Shown piece after piece: positions 36,089-46,496 of a stretch of DNA of 64,000 nt. This stretch comes from Enterobacter sichuanensis. GTDB taxonomy: Bacteria > Pseudomonadota > Gammaproteobacteria > Enterobacterales > Enterobacteriaceae. Where the stretch lies: NCBI RefSeq assembly GCF_002939185.1, contig NZ_POVL01000001.1, positions 1-64,000 of the forward strand, in the 5' to 3' direction. The position numbers and the translations under genes were made by a program. Each line of letters starts with the position of its first letter. The first letter of the stretch is position 1. The notes under the pieces are model-generated. The model saw nothing but the letters and a program-made list of their open reading frames with translations. It made no database searches and was not told the origin of the DNA.

Positions 36089-37093
36089 TTAATCGTAATC
36101 CACGCGGAGATAGCCGCGAGAGGTGAACCGGCCTTCTGCGGGTTTATTCCCGGTAATGCTTACCGGCCAGACGCGGATCCCCACCTGCGCCTGTGCACTA
36201 TCATCCAGGCGGAACGGAATTTTGCTGTTCAGGTTGTTAGGCGTCAGAGGCGTGCCGCTATCGTTCGCCACCACAAATCCCAGATCGGGGTTATCGGAAA
36301 CCAGCGCATTGCCAGCGATTTTTTCCGCCTCGATACGCATCGTCAGATACGCATTGGCCTCCACGTTCGTACACTTAATGGCAATGGTTTTACTTTGTGG
36401 CGAGACTTTCTGGGGACGGTTTCCGGCACCCGCCTGGCTGAACAACGACGCGCCGATATCGCCAAAATCGAACTCCACCACCTGCCCGGCATTTATCGCG
36501 CAGCTTTGTGGCACCTGAATGGTACCGCTATAGCTGATGGTATACACCGGCGTATTCAGGGAGTCAGATGGCGTGGTGGTCACATATACGGTGAACATGG
36601 TCCGTTTCGGGATCACCACCATGTTGATGAACCGTCGGGTGACTCTCAGGCGAAAGACCAGCTTTGAGTCGGTAACCGGAAACGCCTTGTTCTTTGGAAC
36701 GTTAGGGTGCTCCCCCATCTGGATGTAGTTCGCCGGCGGATAGAACGTCCCCGCGAAGTCATCGTGGATCTGCATCGCGCCATCAAGATAGTCATTGAGC
36801 TTCACATACTTGTAGCTATCAATCACCGTCGTTATCGGCAAACTGGTGACGTAGCTACGCATGGTGGACTTGCCTGTCGTCCCTCTGGGACATATGGCAT
36901 TCACGCCGACCAGCCCGGACTTTTGCGCCAGGGTCACAATCTGCCCAGGCTTGTTATTGGAGCTGTTAAAAACGTTTGAGAGATCGTAGGAGATATCCTT
37001 CGCCACCCCATTGGCGTTCTGACAAATCGTTGCCCAGGCGGGCATCGCGCTGCACAGCAGCGCAAAGCTCATTACGTTGCGTAAAATGCGCAT
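36089..37093 (-). CDS. fimH: Type 1 fimbrial tip adhesin FimH
   Basis: A 334-residue two-domain adhesin, one residue shorter than Salmonella FimH and colinear with it. Signal peptide to 'PAWA', then the lectin domain 'TICQNANGVAKDISYDLSNVF' to about residue 180, and a pilin domain from 'VPQSCAINAGQVVEFDFGDIGASLFSQAGAGNRPQ' to the terminal 'RGYLRVDYD'. The pilin domain is nearly identical in pattern to Salmonella while the lectin domain is more divergent, as expected for a receptor-binding part. The start at 37093 lies 13 nt after the usher stop. Confidence 0.92.
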   Translation of the reverse strand: MRILRNVMSFALLCSAMPAWATICQNANGVAKDISYDLSNVFNSSNNKPGQIVTLAQKSGLVGVNAICPRGTTGKSTMRSYVTSLPITTVIDSYKYVKLNDYLDGAMQIHDDFAGTFYPPANYIQMGEHPNVPKNKAFPVTDSKLVFRLRVTRRFINMVVIPKRTMFTVYVTTTPSDSLNTPVYTISYSGTIQVPQSCAINAGQVVEFDFGDIGASLFSQAGAGNRPQKVSPQSKTIAIKCTNVEANAYLTMRIEAEKIAGNALVSDNPDLGFVVANDSGTPLTPNNLNSKIPFRLDDSAQAQVGIRVWPVSITGNKPAEGRFTSRGYLRVDYD

Positions 37094-37106
37094 CTTTGGA
37101 TCCCCG

Positions 37107-39671
37107 TTAACGATCACAGCTGGCCCCCGCCATGGTAATGGCCTGGTTCTGACTTTCAGGCGATAAGCGATAGTGAGCGCGACATTGGGACTGCGCCCCG
37201 TCGCCCCACTGGATCAGCAGTTCGCCTTCCAGCGGCAGCCCACTCAGGTAAATCTGCCCGTCATCCCCTACCATGCTGGTCACCCCGCTTTGCGTTTCGC
37301 GGACCACCGCGCCAAACGGCACGGGCTGGTTGCCGCGCGTCACCGTCAGCAGAGCGCGCACGCCGATGCGGGTATCAAAGCTGGCGCGCACCAGCGCGCC
37401 TTTGGTCGGCACCACGCTGCTCACGTTATTTTCGATATCGGTGTTGTTACTCATGGTGTTGGTATCCAGCGCCACGCGGTTATAGCGGTAGACGGTGGCA
37501 TACGGCATCACCGCATAGCCTCGCCAGTCGGTTTTCACGCCGGTCTGGTTCTCGACGCTGACGCCGGATGCCCCCGGGGCTTTGATCAGCACGTTGGTGT
37601 CACCCAGCGGCTGGCTGAAGGTCACGCCGTCAGCATGGCCGACCACCCCGCCGGAGAGCTGCCAGTTGAGATCGTGCTGATCGCGGCTGTAGTTGTAGCC
37701 CACGCCCAGCGTGCCGTAGGTCGCCTGCCAGTTGGCGCTGGCGCTTCCGCTTGAACCATTGGTGCTGGTGTGTCCCTGGGTCACGCTGTAGTTCAGGTTG
37801 CGATCCTCCAGCAACGTTCCGCTGACCCCGGTTTGCCAGCTCGTGTCGCCATCGCTGTTTCGACTGGCGGATGCCGTGGCGTAGGCCCTGTCGATGGCGC
37901 TGTCCCGGCGATAACCCTGACGGGTAAAGAGGCTGAACGGCACGGAGACGTTAAACGAGGCGATCCGGTCGGTACCGTCGATCCCGACGGATTTGTTCCA
38001 CGACCACGAAACGGAGTAGTTGATCCCCTTCACGCCCCCCGCGTACCCCAGCTGATACCAGAGGTTCGACTCGTCCGTTCCCCAGTAGGTTTGCTCGCTG
38101 CCGGAGATATACACCGAGCCGTAATCTCCCAGCGACTGAGAAACGTTGAGCTGGAAGCGGCCTTTTTTATTCCACGTCAGGTTGTGGTAACTCTGCACGT
38201 CCGGCACATCGTTATCGTCCTGGCTTTCGGCATACTGATAGCCTTCCATTGAGCGCCAGGCGACATCGTCCAGGGTATAAAACCCTTTTGTGGAGTAGCG
38301 GTAGCCCAGCAGCTGGAAGTTGGTGCCGAAGCCGTTAAGGGATTTCGCGTAGAGGAAGCGCAGAGACTGCCCCTCATGTTTGCTGTCGTCCGCAAGCTGG
38401 CTGCGGGCATGGGTAATATCGAGCGAGACCGCTCCCCAGTCACCGAGGTTTTTACCGGCCCCGATGGCCACCGCGGTATAGCGTGACGCGAGCTGCGTGC
38501 CGCCGTAGAGCGTGTAGCCGTTGGCAAGGCCGGTAATCAGGGTGCCCTGGGTGAAGAACGGCGTATCCTGGTCGCTGTTGCCGCTGCGGTAATCCCCGGC
38601 CACCAGGTCATACTTCCAGCGCCCTTCACGCTGCAGGAGCGGCACGGTGGAGTACGGCACGGTATAACGCTGCTGGGTGCCGTCTTTCTCTTCGACCGTC
38701 ACCTCAAGGTCACCGCTTGAGGAGGTCGGGTTGAGATCGCTAATGGCAAATGCGCCCGGCTGCACGTAGCTTTGATAGATCACGTAGCCGTTCTGACGCA
38801 CCACCACTTTGGCGGGCGTCCGGGCAATCCCGCGCACGGTAGGTGCGTAGCCCTGCAGGCTGTCCGGGTACATGCTGTCAGACGAGAAAAGCCGCCCGCC
38901 ACGAAAACCGACGCTGTCAAAAACGTCATTCCCGGTATTGCTGTCGCCCAGCACCAGTTCACTTTTCAGCGGGATAACGGTGCGCTGCGCCCAGGTGCCA
39001 ATGTTCTGCCACTCGTTGTGGCGCTGCCCGTTGGTCTGCGTGTAGCGCCAGGCGCCGTTATTTCGTAAACGCCAGGCGCCGTAGTTCAGGCCGCTCTGCA
39101 GGTTCAGGTAGTAGCTGTCGTCTTCGCTTCCCCGGTTGCCCGTGAAGCTGTAGTTCACCAGGGCCGCGGGGATGCCTTCATCCCATTGTTCAGGTGGGAT
39201 GTAGCCCCGGGCGCTGTTCTGCAACGCCACCTGCGGCAGGCTGACGTTCAGACGCTGCGAGGCAAAGTTAAATACCGTTTCGCTGCCGGGTATGGCCGTG
39301 GTCAACGGCACGCAGGTCTCGCCCTGCACCTTAGCCAGCTCAGGAAACGCCGCCACATTCACGCCGAAGCGATCGAGCATCGCGCGCGTAATACACGCCG
39401 ACAACCCGCCCGCTACCGGCGGCGCGTCCCCGGCCTGCTCAAAACGCACGTCCTGGGTGCCGATAAACTCATCGTTACGCCAGATATCCACGCGATAAAC
39501 GCCGGGTGCCTGCTGGTGCCCTTGTTCAAAACGCGACAAATCCGCCACGCTGGCGGCGTCGTCGGAGAGAAAGGCCGGGTTGAAGTAACTTTCGCTCCAG
39601 CCAGCCTGTGGCCAGAGCGCCGCCATCAGCGCCAGCGCAACCGGGCAGTAACGTCTCTGGTGGTTTTTCAT
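37107..39671 (-). CDS. fimD: Type 1 fimbrial outer membrane usher FimD
   Basis: An 854-residue usher. Signal peptide to about 'AGWS', then '[40 protein letters not shown]', the N-terminal chaperone-binding domain. The beta-barrel middle contains 'DRHxx'-type repeats and '[46 protein letters not shown]', the plug region. C-terminal domains end '[11 protein letters not shown]'. It is a pore and assembly platform for the pilus. The ATG at 39671 lies 14 nt past the FimC stop; a GTG six codons earlier is possible. Confidence 0.95.
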   Translation of the reverse strand: MKNHQRRYCPVALALMAALWPQAGWSESYFNPAFLSDDAASVADLSRFEQGHQQAPGVYRVDIWRNDEFIGTQDVRFEQAGDAPPVAGGLSACITRAMLDRFGVNVAAFPELAKVQGETCVPLTTAIPGSETVFNFASQRLNVSLPQVALQNSARGYIPPEQWDEGIPAALVNYSFTGNRGSEDDSYYLNLQSGLNYGAWRLRNNGAWRYTQTNGQRHNEWQNIGTWAQRTVIPLKSELVLGDSNTGNDVFDSVGFRGGRLFSSDSMYPDSLQGYAPTVRGIARTPAKVVVRQNGYVIYQSYVQPGAFAISDLNPTSSSGDLEVTVEEKDGTQQRYTVPYSTVPLLQREGRWKYDLVAGDYRSGNSDQDTPFFTQGTLITGLANGYTLYGGTQLASRYTAVAIGAGKNLGDWGAVSLDITHARSQLADDSKHEGQSLRFLYAKSLNGFGTNFQLLGYRYSTKGFYTLDDVAWRSMEGYQYAESQDDNDVPDVQSYHNLTWNKKGRFQLNVSQSLGDYGSVYISGSEQTYWGTDESNLWYQLGYAGGVKGINYSVSWSWNKSVGIDGTDRIASFNVSVPFSLFTRQGYRRDSAIDRAYATASASRNSDGDTSWQTGVSGTLLEDRNLNYSVTQGHTSTNGSSGSASANWQATYGTLGVGYNYSRDQHDLNWQLSGGVVGHADGVTFSQPLGDTNVLIKAPGASGVSVENQTGVKTDWRGYAVMPYATVYRYNRVALDTNTMSNNTDIENNVSSVVPTKGALVRASFDTRIGVRALLTVTRGNQPVPFGAVVRETQSGVTSMVGDDGQIYLSGLPLEGELLIQWGDGAQSQCRAHYRLSPESQNQAITMAGASCDR

Positions 39672-39685
39672 CGCCCTGACTCTGC

Positions 39686-40378
39686 TCACAGGTTAACGCT
39701 ACGCGCCGGTGTGATGGCACCGTAGTCATTCACGCTCTGCCAGGAGAGCGTGCCGCCGGCACCGGCTGGCAACACCTGCTGCGCCGCGCTTTTTGGCGCC
39801 ACCATCAGGTTATCCAGCGGCTTGCCCCCCAGCTTCAGATTGACCAGGGTGATGTAATACGGTGAAGCGTTGCTGACTTTAAGATGGTTACCCGCACGCT
39901 CAAACCGCAGCTGGGAAAGCGCCTCTTCCGGCTGCATCGCCAGGTTGTTCGGGCGCACAAACAGCTTGATGCGCGAGAGGATCGCCAGCTGCAGCACGTT
40001 ATTGTTTTCCGTTTTCGCTTTGTTCACTGACGGGATCGCCTTCACGTTCATGTAAAAGAGCGATTCGCGGTCGGCAGGCAGCGCAGGCCCGGCATAAATA
40101 ATACGCAGCGTGTTTTCACTGTCCGGCTCACTCACAAACAATGGCGGAGTGACGGCAAAGGTTTTTTCTTTTTGCCCGTTTGCATTTTCGATCCACGCGT
40201 TAATTAAATAGCGTTCTTGTTTATTGCTGTTGGTGATCGCCAGCGATGTTTGCTTCGCATCGGCCGGGTAAATAACGCGGGTGGCCCCCAGCGCAATACC
40301 GCCGGACGCATTCGCGCATGCAGAAACCATCATTAAAATAAACGCTAAAAAAAGTCCTGGTTTAATTCGGGTATTCAT
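39686..40378 (-). CDS. fimC: Periplasmic fimbrial chaperone FimC
   Basis: A 230-residue PapD-like chaperone. Signal peptide to 'ACANA', then '[38 protein letters not shown]' with the conserved arginine of the subunit-binding cleft; '[16 protein letters not shown]' and '[13 protein letters not shown]' are the chaperone signature. It delivers subunits to FimD by donor-strand complementation. Confidence 0.94.
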   Translation of the reverse strand: MNTRIKPGLFLAFILMMVSACANASGGIALGATRVIYPADAKQTSLAITNSNKQERYLINAWIENANGQKEKTFAVTPPLFVSEPDSENTLRIIYAGPALPADRESLFYMNVKAIPSVNKAKTENNNVLQLAILSRIKLFVRPNNLAMQPEEALSQLRFERAGNHLKVSNASPYYITLVNLKLGGKPLDNLMVAPKSAAQQVLPAGAGGTLSWQSVNDYGAITPARSVNL

Positions 40379-40412
40379 TACAACCGTACCTTTAATAATG
40401 TGTTCGCAGGTG

Positions 40413-40958
40413 TCAGGGATAAATCAACGTAAACCAGACATCCGACTGAATTTTGCCTGGCTCGAGGTGTTCGGAAATTGCCCGATAGCGGGCGCTAAAA
40501 TGGAACGTGAGCTCACGGGTATCGACCGGCAGCCAACTGACGGCCGGAGCATTAGGGATAATCTGACGCTGCTGTTCGTCAAAGAGCGCCAGGCCCACGC
40601 CGCTGCTGACAGGTGTCTCACCTGGCCGCGATGTTGCCAGAAAAACCTGCGGATCTTCTGCGGGCGTGACGCCCTGAAACTGAATCCCCACGGTGCGCGA
40701 GACATCAACGCTGCAGTCCAGCAGCCGCACGGTAAAAGGCACGTTCACCGTAGAAAAACTGCCCACACCGGAAAATGAGTTGGTTCGGTACTGCCCCATG
40801 TCGATGCGCATTTTCTGGCTGTCCGGCGCCACAGCGCAGCCGCCGTTCACCAGCTCACCTCTGAGATGCACTTTGCCCCCGTCGATCACCACGGTATGCG
40901 CCGATACCGGGCCAGCCATCGCAAGGGTTAACAGCAGTAGTGTTCCAGTCCTTGTCAT
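40413..40958 (-). CDS. fimI: Fimbrial protein FimI
   Basis: A 181-residue pilin-like protein with signal peptide to 'PVSA', first cysteine in '[36 protein letters not shown]' and second in '[10 protein letters not shown]'. It is in the fimI position between fimA and fimC. FimI ends pilus rod growth in E. coli. Terminal tyrosine in 'WFTLIYP' is kept. Confidence 0.92.
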   Translation of the reverse strand: MTRTGTLLLLTLAMAGPVSAHTVVIDGGKVHLRGELVNGGCAVAPDSQKMRIDMGQYRTNSFSGVGSFSTVNVPFTVRLLDCSVDVSRTVGIQFQGVTPAEDPQVFLATSRPGETPVSSGVGLALFDEQQRQIIPNAPAVSWLPVDTRELTFHFSARYRAISEHLEPGKIQSDVWFTLIYP

Positions 40959-40986
40959 CCTTCGTTCCTGGCTTTAGCGTATGACG

Positions 40987-41004
40987 GGCCTCGTCCGTGA
41001 GGCC
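40987..41004 (-). other. Intercistronic hairpin between fimA and fimI
   Basis: GGCCTC, loop, GAGGCC: a 6-bp GC stem 23 nt after fimA. No T run follows, so it is likelier a processing or partial-attenuation site that keeps fimA mRNA more abundant than downstream genes. Confidence 0.5.
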
Positions 41005-41026
41005 TGAACATCCCTGTGCGGAGGAA

Positions 41027-41590
41027 TTACTCGTATTTCATTACGAAGGTGGCGTCAGCGTTCGCCTGGCCTGGCTCGGTGGTTGCAGCCGTTGACTTAT
41101 AACGCGCGGTGAATTTCAGGGTGTTAGTCCCTTCGATCAGGGTCTGCGCAGCAGAGAAGGTGGCACCGTCTGGCGTCAGAACGCTGGATTTGCTGTCGAG
41201 GATCTCGATACCTACGCCTTTCGCGGTGTTGTCGTTGCTACCGGAGCTCACGGCCAGCAGGGTTTTGTCAGTTGGGTCGATCTGACCGGTGAACGCAACG
41301 GCTGCGGTTTTGGCCACCAGCGGATCGCAGTCGTTCAGTTCGATGCTGAATGGAATATTAGAGGTGGTGTCGCCCACTTTAGTGAATTTCGCGGTACGAT
41401 ACTGACCCAGATTAACGGTCTGCTCGGAAGAATCCGTATTTACTGAACAAGCAGCGTTAACCAGCTCACCTTTAAAATGTACGGTACCGCCATTTACGGA
41501 AACCGGGGTAACAGGATCTGCTGCATTTGCGGCACCCGCTACCAGGGCAAATGTGGCAATAACAGTAGAAGCAATGTTGCTGAGTTTCAT
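41027..41590 (-). CDS. fimA: Major type 1 fimbrial subunit FimA
   Basis: A 187-residue major pilin. Signal peptide '[20 protein letters not shown]' cut after 'ANA', donor strand '[42 protein letters not shown]', second cysteine in 'ELNDCDPLV', terminal '[14 protein letters not shown]'. First gene of the six-gene operon. The promoter region is 310 nt to the divergent folD. Confidence 0.95.
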   Translation of the reverse strand: MKLSNIASTVIATFALVAGAANAADPVTPVSVNGGTVHFKGELVNAACSVNTDSSEQTVNLGQYRTAKFTKVGDTTSNIPFSIELNDCDPLVAKTAAVAFTGQIDPTDKTLLAVSSGSNDNTAKGVGIEILDSKSSVLTPDGATFSAAQTLIEGTNTLKFTARYKSTAATTEPGQANADATFVMKYE

Positions 41591-41900
41591 GTCTATTCCT
41601 TTAAAATGTAAATAACCCTTCCCGCGAATAATCGGGAATAAGAAATACGTTCAATTGATGAATTGAAAGCTTATTTCGGAGGAGACAAAGTAGCTCAGGA
41701 AGTGTTTTTTAAATATGTCAAAACGCTGCCATTTCGCCAGGTCACATCCTAATCCCGCCTAAGAAATTGACCATCCCTTAAGAAGGGTTTTTACGCCCCA
41801 CAGATGAAAACTCGTAAAGGGTGACTGACAGCGGCGCTCGCTTCTGACAAAATACAGGCCATCCCCCCTTTCAAACGTTACAGACGGAATCTTCTCTCTG
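41591..41900. other. fimA-folD divergent promoter region
   Basis: 310 nt containing the promoters of fimA (minus) and folD (plus). No pair of 9-bp inverted repeats flanking an invertible segment, as in E. coli fimS, is visible, and no fimB/fimE recombinase gene is present. The sequence next to fimA is AT-rich. Specific FimZ sites could not be identified by eye. Confidence 0.6.
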
Positions 41901-42767
41901 ATGGCAGCAAAGATTATTGACGGTAAAACGATTGCGCAGCAGGTGCGCTCTGAGGTCGCGGAAAAAGTGAAGGCGCGTAAAGCGGCCGGAAAGCGCGCCC
42001 CCGGGCTGGCCGTTGTGCTGGTTGGTAGCAACCCGGCATCGCAGATTTATGTCGGCAGCAAACGCAAAGCGTGTGAAGAGGTGGGCTTCGTCTCCCGCTC
42101 TTACGATTTGCCAGAAACCACCACCGAAGCAGAACTGCTGGAACTGATTGACACCCTGAATGCCGATAAAGAGATCGACGGTATTCTGGTTCAGCTGCCG
42201 CTGCCTGCAGGCATCGACAACGTGAAGGTGCTGGAGCGTATCGCGCCGGATAAAGACGTTGACGGTTTCCACCCGTACAACGTCGGCCGTCTGTGCCAGC
42301 GCGCGCCGCGTCTGCGTCCGTGCACGCCGCGTGGTATCGTGACGCTGCTGGAGCGTTATAACATCGACACCTACGGTCTGAACGCTGTGGTTATCGGCGC
42401 GTCCAACATCGTGGGCCGTCCGATGAGCATGGAGCTGCTGCTGGCCGGCTGCACCACCACCGTGACCCACCGCTTTACCAAAAACCTGCGTCACCACGTC
42501 GAGAACGCCGATCTGCTGATCGTCGCCGTCGGTAAGCCGGGCTTTATTCCAGGCGAATGGATTAAAGAGGGGGCGATTGTCGTGGACGTCGGGATTAACC
42601 GTCTGGAAAACGGCAAGGTGGTCGGCGACGTGGTCTATGAAGACGCCGCGGCTCGCGCCTCTTACATCACGCCGGTACCGGGCGGCGTAGGCCCGATGAC
42701 CGTAGCAACCCTGATTCAGAATACGTTGCAGGCATGCGAAGAATATCACGACGTAGAGGACGCGTAA
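41901..42767 (+). CDS. folD: Bifunctional methylene-THF dehydrogenase/cyclohydrolase FolD
   Basis: A 288-residue cytoplasmic enzyme of one-carbon metabolism (5,10-methylene-THF to 10-formyl-THF, NADP-dependent). '[21 protein letters not shown]' contains the catalytic lysine and tyrosine; '[10 protein letters not shown]', '[20 protein letters not shown]' (dinucleotide loop) and '[17 protein letters not shown]' are the family signatures. Length equals E. coli FolD. The next gene starts one base after the stop. Confidence 0.97.
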   Translation: MAAKIIDGKTIAQQVRSEVAEKVKARKAAGKRAPGLAVVLVGSNPASQIYVGSKRKACEEVGFVSRSYDLPETTTEAELLELIDTLNADKEIDGILVQLPLPAGIDNVKVLERIAPDKDVDGFHPYNVGRLCQRAPRLRPCTPRGIVTLLERYNIDTYGLNAVVIGASNIVGRPMSMELLLAGCTTTVTHRFTKNLRHHVENADLLIVAVGKPGFIPGEWIKEGAIVVDVGINRLENGKVVGDVVYEDAAARASYITPVPGGVGPMTVATLIQNTLQACEEYHDVEDA

Positions 42768-42768
42768 G

Positions 42769-42981
42769 ATGGCGACTTTTTCATTAGGTAAACATCCGCA
42801 CGTTGAGCTGTGCGATCTGCTGAAGCTGGAAGGCTGGAGCGAAAGCGGCGCGCAGGCCAAAATCGCCATTGCCGACGGGCTGGTGTTAGTGGACGGCGCG
42901 GTGGAAACCCGCAAACGCTGCAAAATTGTCGCGGGCCAGACCGTGAGCTTTGAAGGACAGAGCGTGACCGTTACGGCCTGA
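42769..42981 (+). CDS. ybcJ: S4-domain RNA-binding protein YbcJ
   Basis: A 70-residue protein made of a single S4-like domain: 'VELCDLLKLEGWSESGAQAKIAIADGLVLVDGAVETRKRCKIVAGQTVSFEG'. E. coli YbcJ has the same length and is an RNA-binding protein of unclear role. It follows folD immediately, as in E. coli, so the two are co-transcribed. Confidence 0.93.
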   Translation: MATFSLGKHPHVELCDLLKLEGWSESGAQAKIAIADGLVLVDGAVETRKRCKIVAGQTVSFEGQSVTVTA

Positions 42982-42983
42982 GT

Positions 42984-43021
42984 CCCCTCACCCTGACCCT
43001 CTCCCCAAAGGGGAGAGGGGA
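42984..43021. repeat. GC-rich CTCTCCC palindromic repeat
   Basis: CCCCTCACCCTGACCCTCTCCC, then CAAAGGGGAGAGGGG. Same family as the copies at 18564, 46445 and 52190. The hairpin sits 2 nt after ybcJ. Confidence 0.75.
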
Positions 43022-43137
43022 TAAAAATCCCCTCATACCCATCACGGTTATTTATCGATCCACTTCAAATAATCACTATTTCCTCTGTTGAAAAGTGAAA
43101 ATTCAGTTGCGCGTTTTTCACGCTTTGCCCACGATAA

Positions 43138-43168
43138 GTAGAACGTTCTACTAAAACGTTCTACTTAC
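43138..43168 (+). promoter_or_regulatory. MalI-like double operator
   Basis: The perfect palindrome GTAGAACGTTCTAC (43138-43151) is followed by TAAAACGTTCTACTTAC, a second partial copy sharing the AACGTTCTAC half. The AACGTT core is that of MalI operators in E. coli. Located 42-72 nt before the PTS gene. Confidence 0.75.
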
Positions 43169-43209
43169 AATAACAGCGCCAAAAAAGCGCTACTCGGGGG
43201 GACATCAGC

Positions 43210-44709
43210 ATGAGTCTGATATCAGGGTTTGTTAAATCGCTGTCTAAGTTATCGATGATTGGTCGCGCCTTAATGCTGCCAATTTCACTGCTTCCCGCTG
43301 CGGGCCTGCTGCTGGCTTTCGGCGATAAGTTTCATCTGCCGCTGATGATGAACGCGGGCGGGGTTATCTTTGATAACCTGCCGATGCTGTTTGCCATCGG
43401 CTCTGCCGTGGGTCTGGCGTCGGAGTCTGGTATTGCGGCGCTGTCTGCGGCCGTTTCGGTGTTTGTCACCAATATCACCATCAGCACCGTGCTGAGCATC
43501 ACGCCGGAAATGGCCTCTCAGGGCGGAAAGTATGCCATGGTCGTCGGCATCCCGACGCTGCAGATGGGCGTCTTCGGTGGCCTGATCTGCGGTATTCTCG
43601 CCGCCTGGTGCTATAACCGCTTCCACACCATGCAGTTGCCGGAGTTCCTGGGCTTCTTCTCCGGTAAGCGCTTCGTGGCGATTGCAACGGCGTTCCTTTC
43701 ATTCCTGATGGGGCTGCTGCTGCCGTACGTCTGGCAGCATATTCAGGCCGGTATCGACGCGCTCTCAGTGGTGGTTAACGGCGATAATCAGGCAGCGTCG
43801 ACCTTTATCTTCGGTCTGGTGGAACGCGCGCTGATCCCGCTCGGTCTGCACCATATCTGGTACCCGTCTTTCTGGTATTCGTTTGGGGATTACACCACCC
43901 AGGCAGGCCAGGTCATCCACGGCGATCAGACCATCTGGTTCAAGATGCTGGAAGAAGGGGTGAAATCCTTCAGCAGCGACACCTACCAGAACGCCGGTAA
44001 GTTCATGCAGGGTGAATTCCCGCTGATGCTGTTCGCGCTGCCCGCCGCATGCCTGGCGATGTACCACGAAGCGCACACTAAAAATAAGAAAATCGCGGCC
44101 GGTATTCTGTTCTCCGCGGCGCTCACCTGCTTCCTGACGGGGATCACTGAACCGGTTGAGTTTACCTTTATCTTCGTGGCGCCGATCCTGTACGTCTTTA
44201 ACGCCATCATGGCAGGTCTGGCCTACATGACCATGTATCTGCTGCATGCGCATATCGCCAAGTCGTTCTCCGCGGGCTTTATCGACTACCTGTCATTTGG
44301 GATCCTGCCGTCATTTAACGGCTACCAGACTAACTTCCTGAATGCCATTATCATCGGTATTCCAATGGGCCTGATCTATTACTTCACGTTCCGCTTTGTG
44401 ATCCGCCGTTTCGACGTGAAAACGCCGGGCCGCACTGAGGTCACCGCCAATGCGGATGAGAAGTCAGATTCCGAGCTCGCAACCGAGATCATTACCCTGC
44501 TGGGCGGCGCGCATAACATCGACTCTGTCGGCTCCTGTATCACCCGCCTGCGCCTGGAAGTGGCAAAAAGTGAGGCGGTAGACCGGGACGGGTTGAACGG
44601 ACTCGGCGCGCGCGGCGTGGTCTTCGTCGGCGACAACGGTATTCAGGTGATTTTCGGTGCCAGAGCACAGTTTATCGCCCAGACCATGTCCACCATGATC
44701 GGCAAATAA
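43210..44709 (+). CDS. Glucose-family PTS permease, fused EIICB
   Basis: A 499-residue fused EIIC-EIIB protein. EIIC (about residues 1-400) starts 'LSKLSMIGRALMLPISLLPAAGLLLAFGD' and contains 'LITGITEPVEFTFIF'-like 'LTGITEPVEFTFIFVAP', the glucose-family signature. The EIIB domain (about 420-495) carries the phosphorylated cysteine in 'DSVGSCITRLRLEV'. No EIIA domain is fused, so it would use EIIA-Glc (Crr). Closest recognisable relative is MalX. The substrate, a glucose-type sugar, is not determinable. Followed by a MalI-like repressor gene 83 nt downstream. Confidence 0.88.
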   Translation: MSLISGFVKSLSKLSMIGRALMLPISLLPAAGLLLAFGDKFHLPLMMNAGGVIFDNLPMLFAIGSAVGLASESGIAALSAAVSVFVTNITISTVLSITPEMASQGGKYAMVVGIPTLQMGVFGGLICGILAAWCYNRFHTMQLPEFLGFFSGKRFVAIATAFLSFLMGLLLPYVWQHIQAGIDALSVVVNGDNQAASTFIFGLVERALIPLGLHHIWYPSFWYSFGDYTTQAGQVIHGDQTIWFKMLEEGVKSFSSDTYQNAGKFMQGEFPLMLFALPAACLAMYHEAHTKNKKIAAGILFSAALTCFLTGITEPVEFTFIFVAPILYVFNAIMAGLAYMTMYLLHAHIAKSFSAGFIDYLSFGILPSFNGYQTNFLNAIIIGIPMGLIYYFTFRFVIRRFDVKTPGRTEVTANADEKSDSELATEIITLLGGAHNIDSVGSCITRLRLEVAKSEAVDRDGLNGLGARGVVFVGDNGIQVIFGARAQFIAQTMSTMIGK

Positions 44710-44792
44710 TAAGATGCCTCAACGACGCGTCTCCTGTACGCTGGGAGACGAGTCGTATCTGGCTGATAATCGGTTAATTTCAGGGAGCGGTT

Positions 44793-45809
44793 TTGAAGAA
44801 AGTCAGCATTATTGATGTCGCCAGGCACGCGGGCGTGTCGGTCTCAACCGTCTCGCTGGTGCTGCGCCAGAAAGGGAAAATCTCAGAGGCAACGATCGAG
44901 AAGGTCAACGCTGCCATCAATACGCTGGGCTATGTTCATAACGTCGCCGCAGCCAATCTTCGCGCCAACACCTCCAACCTGATCGGCCTGATCCTCCGTG
45001 ACTTTAGCGACAGCTTTTCCATCAAGGTGATGGCAAGCATTGTTCAGGAGCTGGAGAAACAGGGGTATATGGTTTTTCTCGGCCAGCCGCTGAACGATCG
45101 GGAGCATTTAGAGCGTACCCTGCTCTCCTTTAAGCAACAGGGCGTGGCGGGCGTGATCTATCTCGCGTCCGATACGCGCGCCTCCACCCTGCCGGAGCAG
45201 ATTCGCCAGTGTCCGCTGCCGCTGGTGGTGGTCTCGCAGTCTCTGCTGGATGAAAAATGTAACCTGGTGATGCGCGATAACCGCCAGGCGGCGAGCCTTG
45301 CCGCGCGCTATCTTATCGAACGTGGTCACCGCAACATCGCCTACATTGGCGGGCGTGAAGGCTGTCTTATCCGCGAACAGCGCCTGCTCGGATTTCGCAG
45401 CGCGATGATGCAAAACGGACTGGTCTGGCGCGACGAAAGCTACCCCGCCTGTAGCGATGACACACAGGCCGCGGCCATCGCCACCCGTCAGTTGCTGGAG
45501 AAAAACAACACCATCACCGCCCTGCTCTGCCACTCGCCGGATGCGATGATCGGTTCCATCTCCGGTATTCATCAGGTTGGACGTACGGTGGGTAAAGATG
45601 TGTTTCTGACGCAGCAGGTCGCGCTGGTCGGTTTCGAAGATATGCTGCACGTTAACCTCACCTCGCCGTCGTTTACCTATGTCTCCTCCGCCAGCGACGA
45701 GACCGGGCGTCAGGCTGCGGGGCTTATTATCCGCAAGCTGAAAGAGCCGACGCTGCAAACGCAGCGCATTACCCTCTCCGGGCAACTTATAGCCCGGGAA
45801 TCGGCGTAA
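44793..45809 (+). CDS. MalI-like LacI-family repressor
   Basis: A 338-residue LacI/GalR repressor with helix-turn-helix 'IIDVARHAGVSVSTVSLVLRQKGKISEATIEKVNAAI' at about residues 5-41, closely resembling MalI. The start is TTG at 44793 preceded by CAGGGAG at a good distance; the next ATG is far inside the domain, so the rare start is well supported. Sensor domain ends 'LIIRKLKEPTLQTQRITLSGQLI'. Likely binds the palindromes in front of the PTS gene. Confidence 0.88.
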   Translation: MKKVSIIDVARHAGVSVSTVSLVLRQKGKISEATIEKVNAAINTLGYVHNVAAANLRANTSNLIGLILRDFSDSFSIKVMASIVQELEKQGYMVFLGQPLNDREHLERTLLSFKQQGVAGVIYLASDTRASTLPEQIRQCPLPLVVVSQSLLDEKCNLVMRDNRQAASLAARYLIERGHRNIAYIGGREGCLIREQRLLGFRSAMMQNGLVWRDESYPACSDDTQAAAIATRQLLEKNNTITALLCHSPDAMIGSISGIHQVGRTVGKDVFLTQQVALVGFEDMLHVNLTSPSFTYVSSASDETGRQAAGLIIRKLKEPTLQTQRITLSGQLIARESA

Positions 45810-45882
45810 AATCAGAATTTAGCACAGGTCAACTGCCGCGAAATGGCTGCTACAGTTCCATGATTTGCCATGGATAAATACG

Positions 45883-46404
45883 ATGCCTACCGTTATTACT
45901 CACGCTGCTGTTCCGCTTTGCCTGGGCTTAGGTCTCGGTACCCGGGTCATTCCTCCCCGCCTGCTGTTTGCCGGAATTGTCCTCGCCATGCTGCCGGATG
46001 CCGACGTGCTGGCGTTCAGGTTCGGCGTCGCGTACGGCAACGTTTTCGGGCATCGCGGCTTTACCCATTCTCTGCTGTTTGCCTTTGTGGTGCCGATACT
46101 GTGCGTCCTGATCGGCCGACGATGGTTCAGGGCAAGCCTTGCGCGGTGCTGGCTGTTTTTAACCGTGTCATTGCTGTCGCACAGCCTGCTGGACGCCATT
46201 ACGACAGGCGGAAAAGGCGTCGGCTGGCTGTGGCCGTGGTCAGATGAACGCTTCTTTGCGCCGTGGCAGGTGATTAAGGTCGCGCCGTTTGCCCTGTCAC
46301 GCTATACCACGCCGTACGGGCATCAGGTGATCATCTCTGAGTTGCTGTGGGTGTGGTTGCCGGGGGTGGTGCTGATGGGGATGTTGTGGTGGAAGAGGAG
46401 GTAA
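45883..46404 (+). CDS. ybcI: Inner membrane metal-dependent hydrolase YbcI
   Basis: A 173-residue membrane protein of the YdjM/LexA-binding-like DUF457 family, same length as E. coli YbcI. 'PTVITHAAVPLCLGLGLG', 'LPDADVLAF' and 'GHRGFTHSLLFA' carry the putative metal ligands (His, Asp-Asp, His-His), 'SLLSHSLLDAITTGGKGVGWLWPWSDERFF' the second cluster. Function unknown. Its stop codon lies inside the first bases of the composite repeat that follows. Confidence 0.9.
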   Translation: MPTVITHAAVPLCLGLGLGTRVIPPRLLFAGIVLAMLPDADVLAFRFGVAYGNVFGHRGFTHSLLFAFVVPILCVLIGRRWFRASLARCWLFLTVSLLSHSLLDAITTGGKGVGWLWPWSDERFFAPWQVIKVAPFALSRYTTPYGHQVIISELLWVWLPGVVLMGMLWWKRR

Positions 46405-46484
46405 AAGCAAAACGGCAACTCACGTTGCCGTTTTTAGTGTTTGCACCCTCTCCCTGTGGGAGAGGGCTGGGGTGAGGGCATCAG
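46399..46484. repeat. 86-nt composite repeat, copy 1 (terminator plus CTCTCCC palindrome)
   Basis: From AGGTAAAAGC to GGGCATCAG. The first half is a strong bidirectional terminator (AAAACGGCAAC, TCAC, GTTGCCGTTTTT at 46409-46434). The second is the CCCTCTCCCTGTGGGAGAGGG hairpin. It aligns without gaps with 52145-52230, with about ten or eleven differences. It sits between convergent ybcI and cysS and contributes the ybcI TAA stop. Confidence 0.85.
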
Positions 46485-46496
46485 CGCGCACCAGAC

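Noticed and set aside
41591-41900. Invertible fimS-like switch
   Set aside because: No flanking inverted repeats and no fimB/fimE recombinase genes are visible.
45870-46247. Second frame of 125 codons overlapping ybcI
   Set aside because: Alternative frame of a gene with clear family motifs; product is Arg/Pro-rich shadow.
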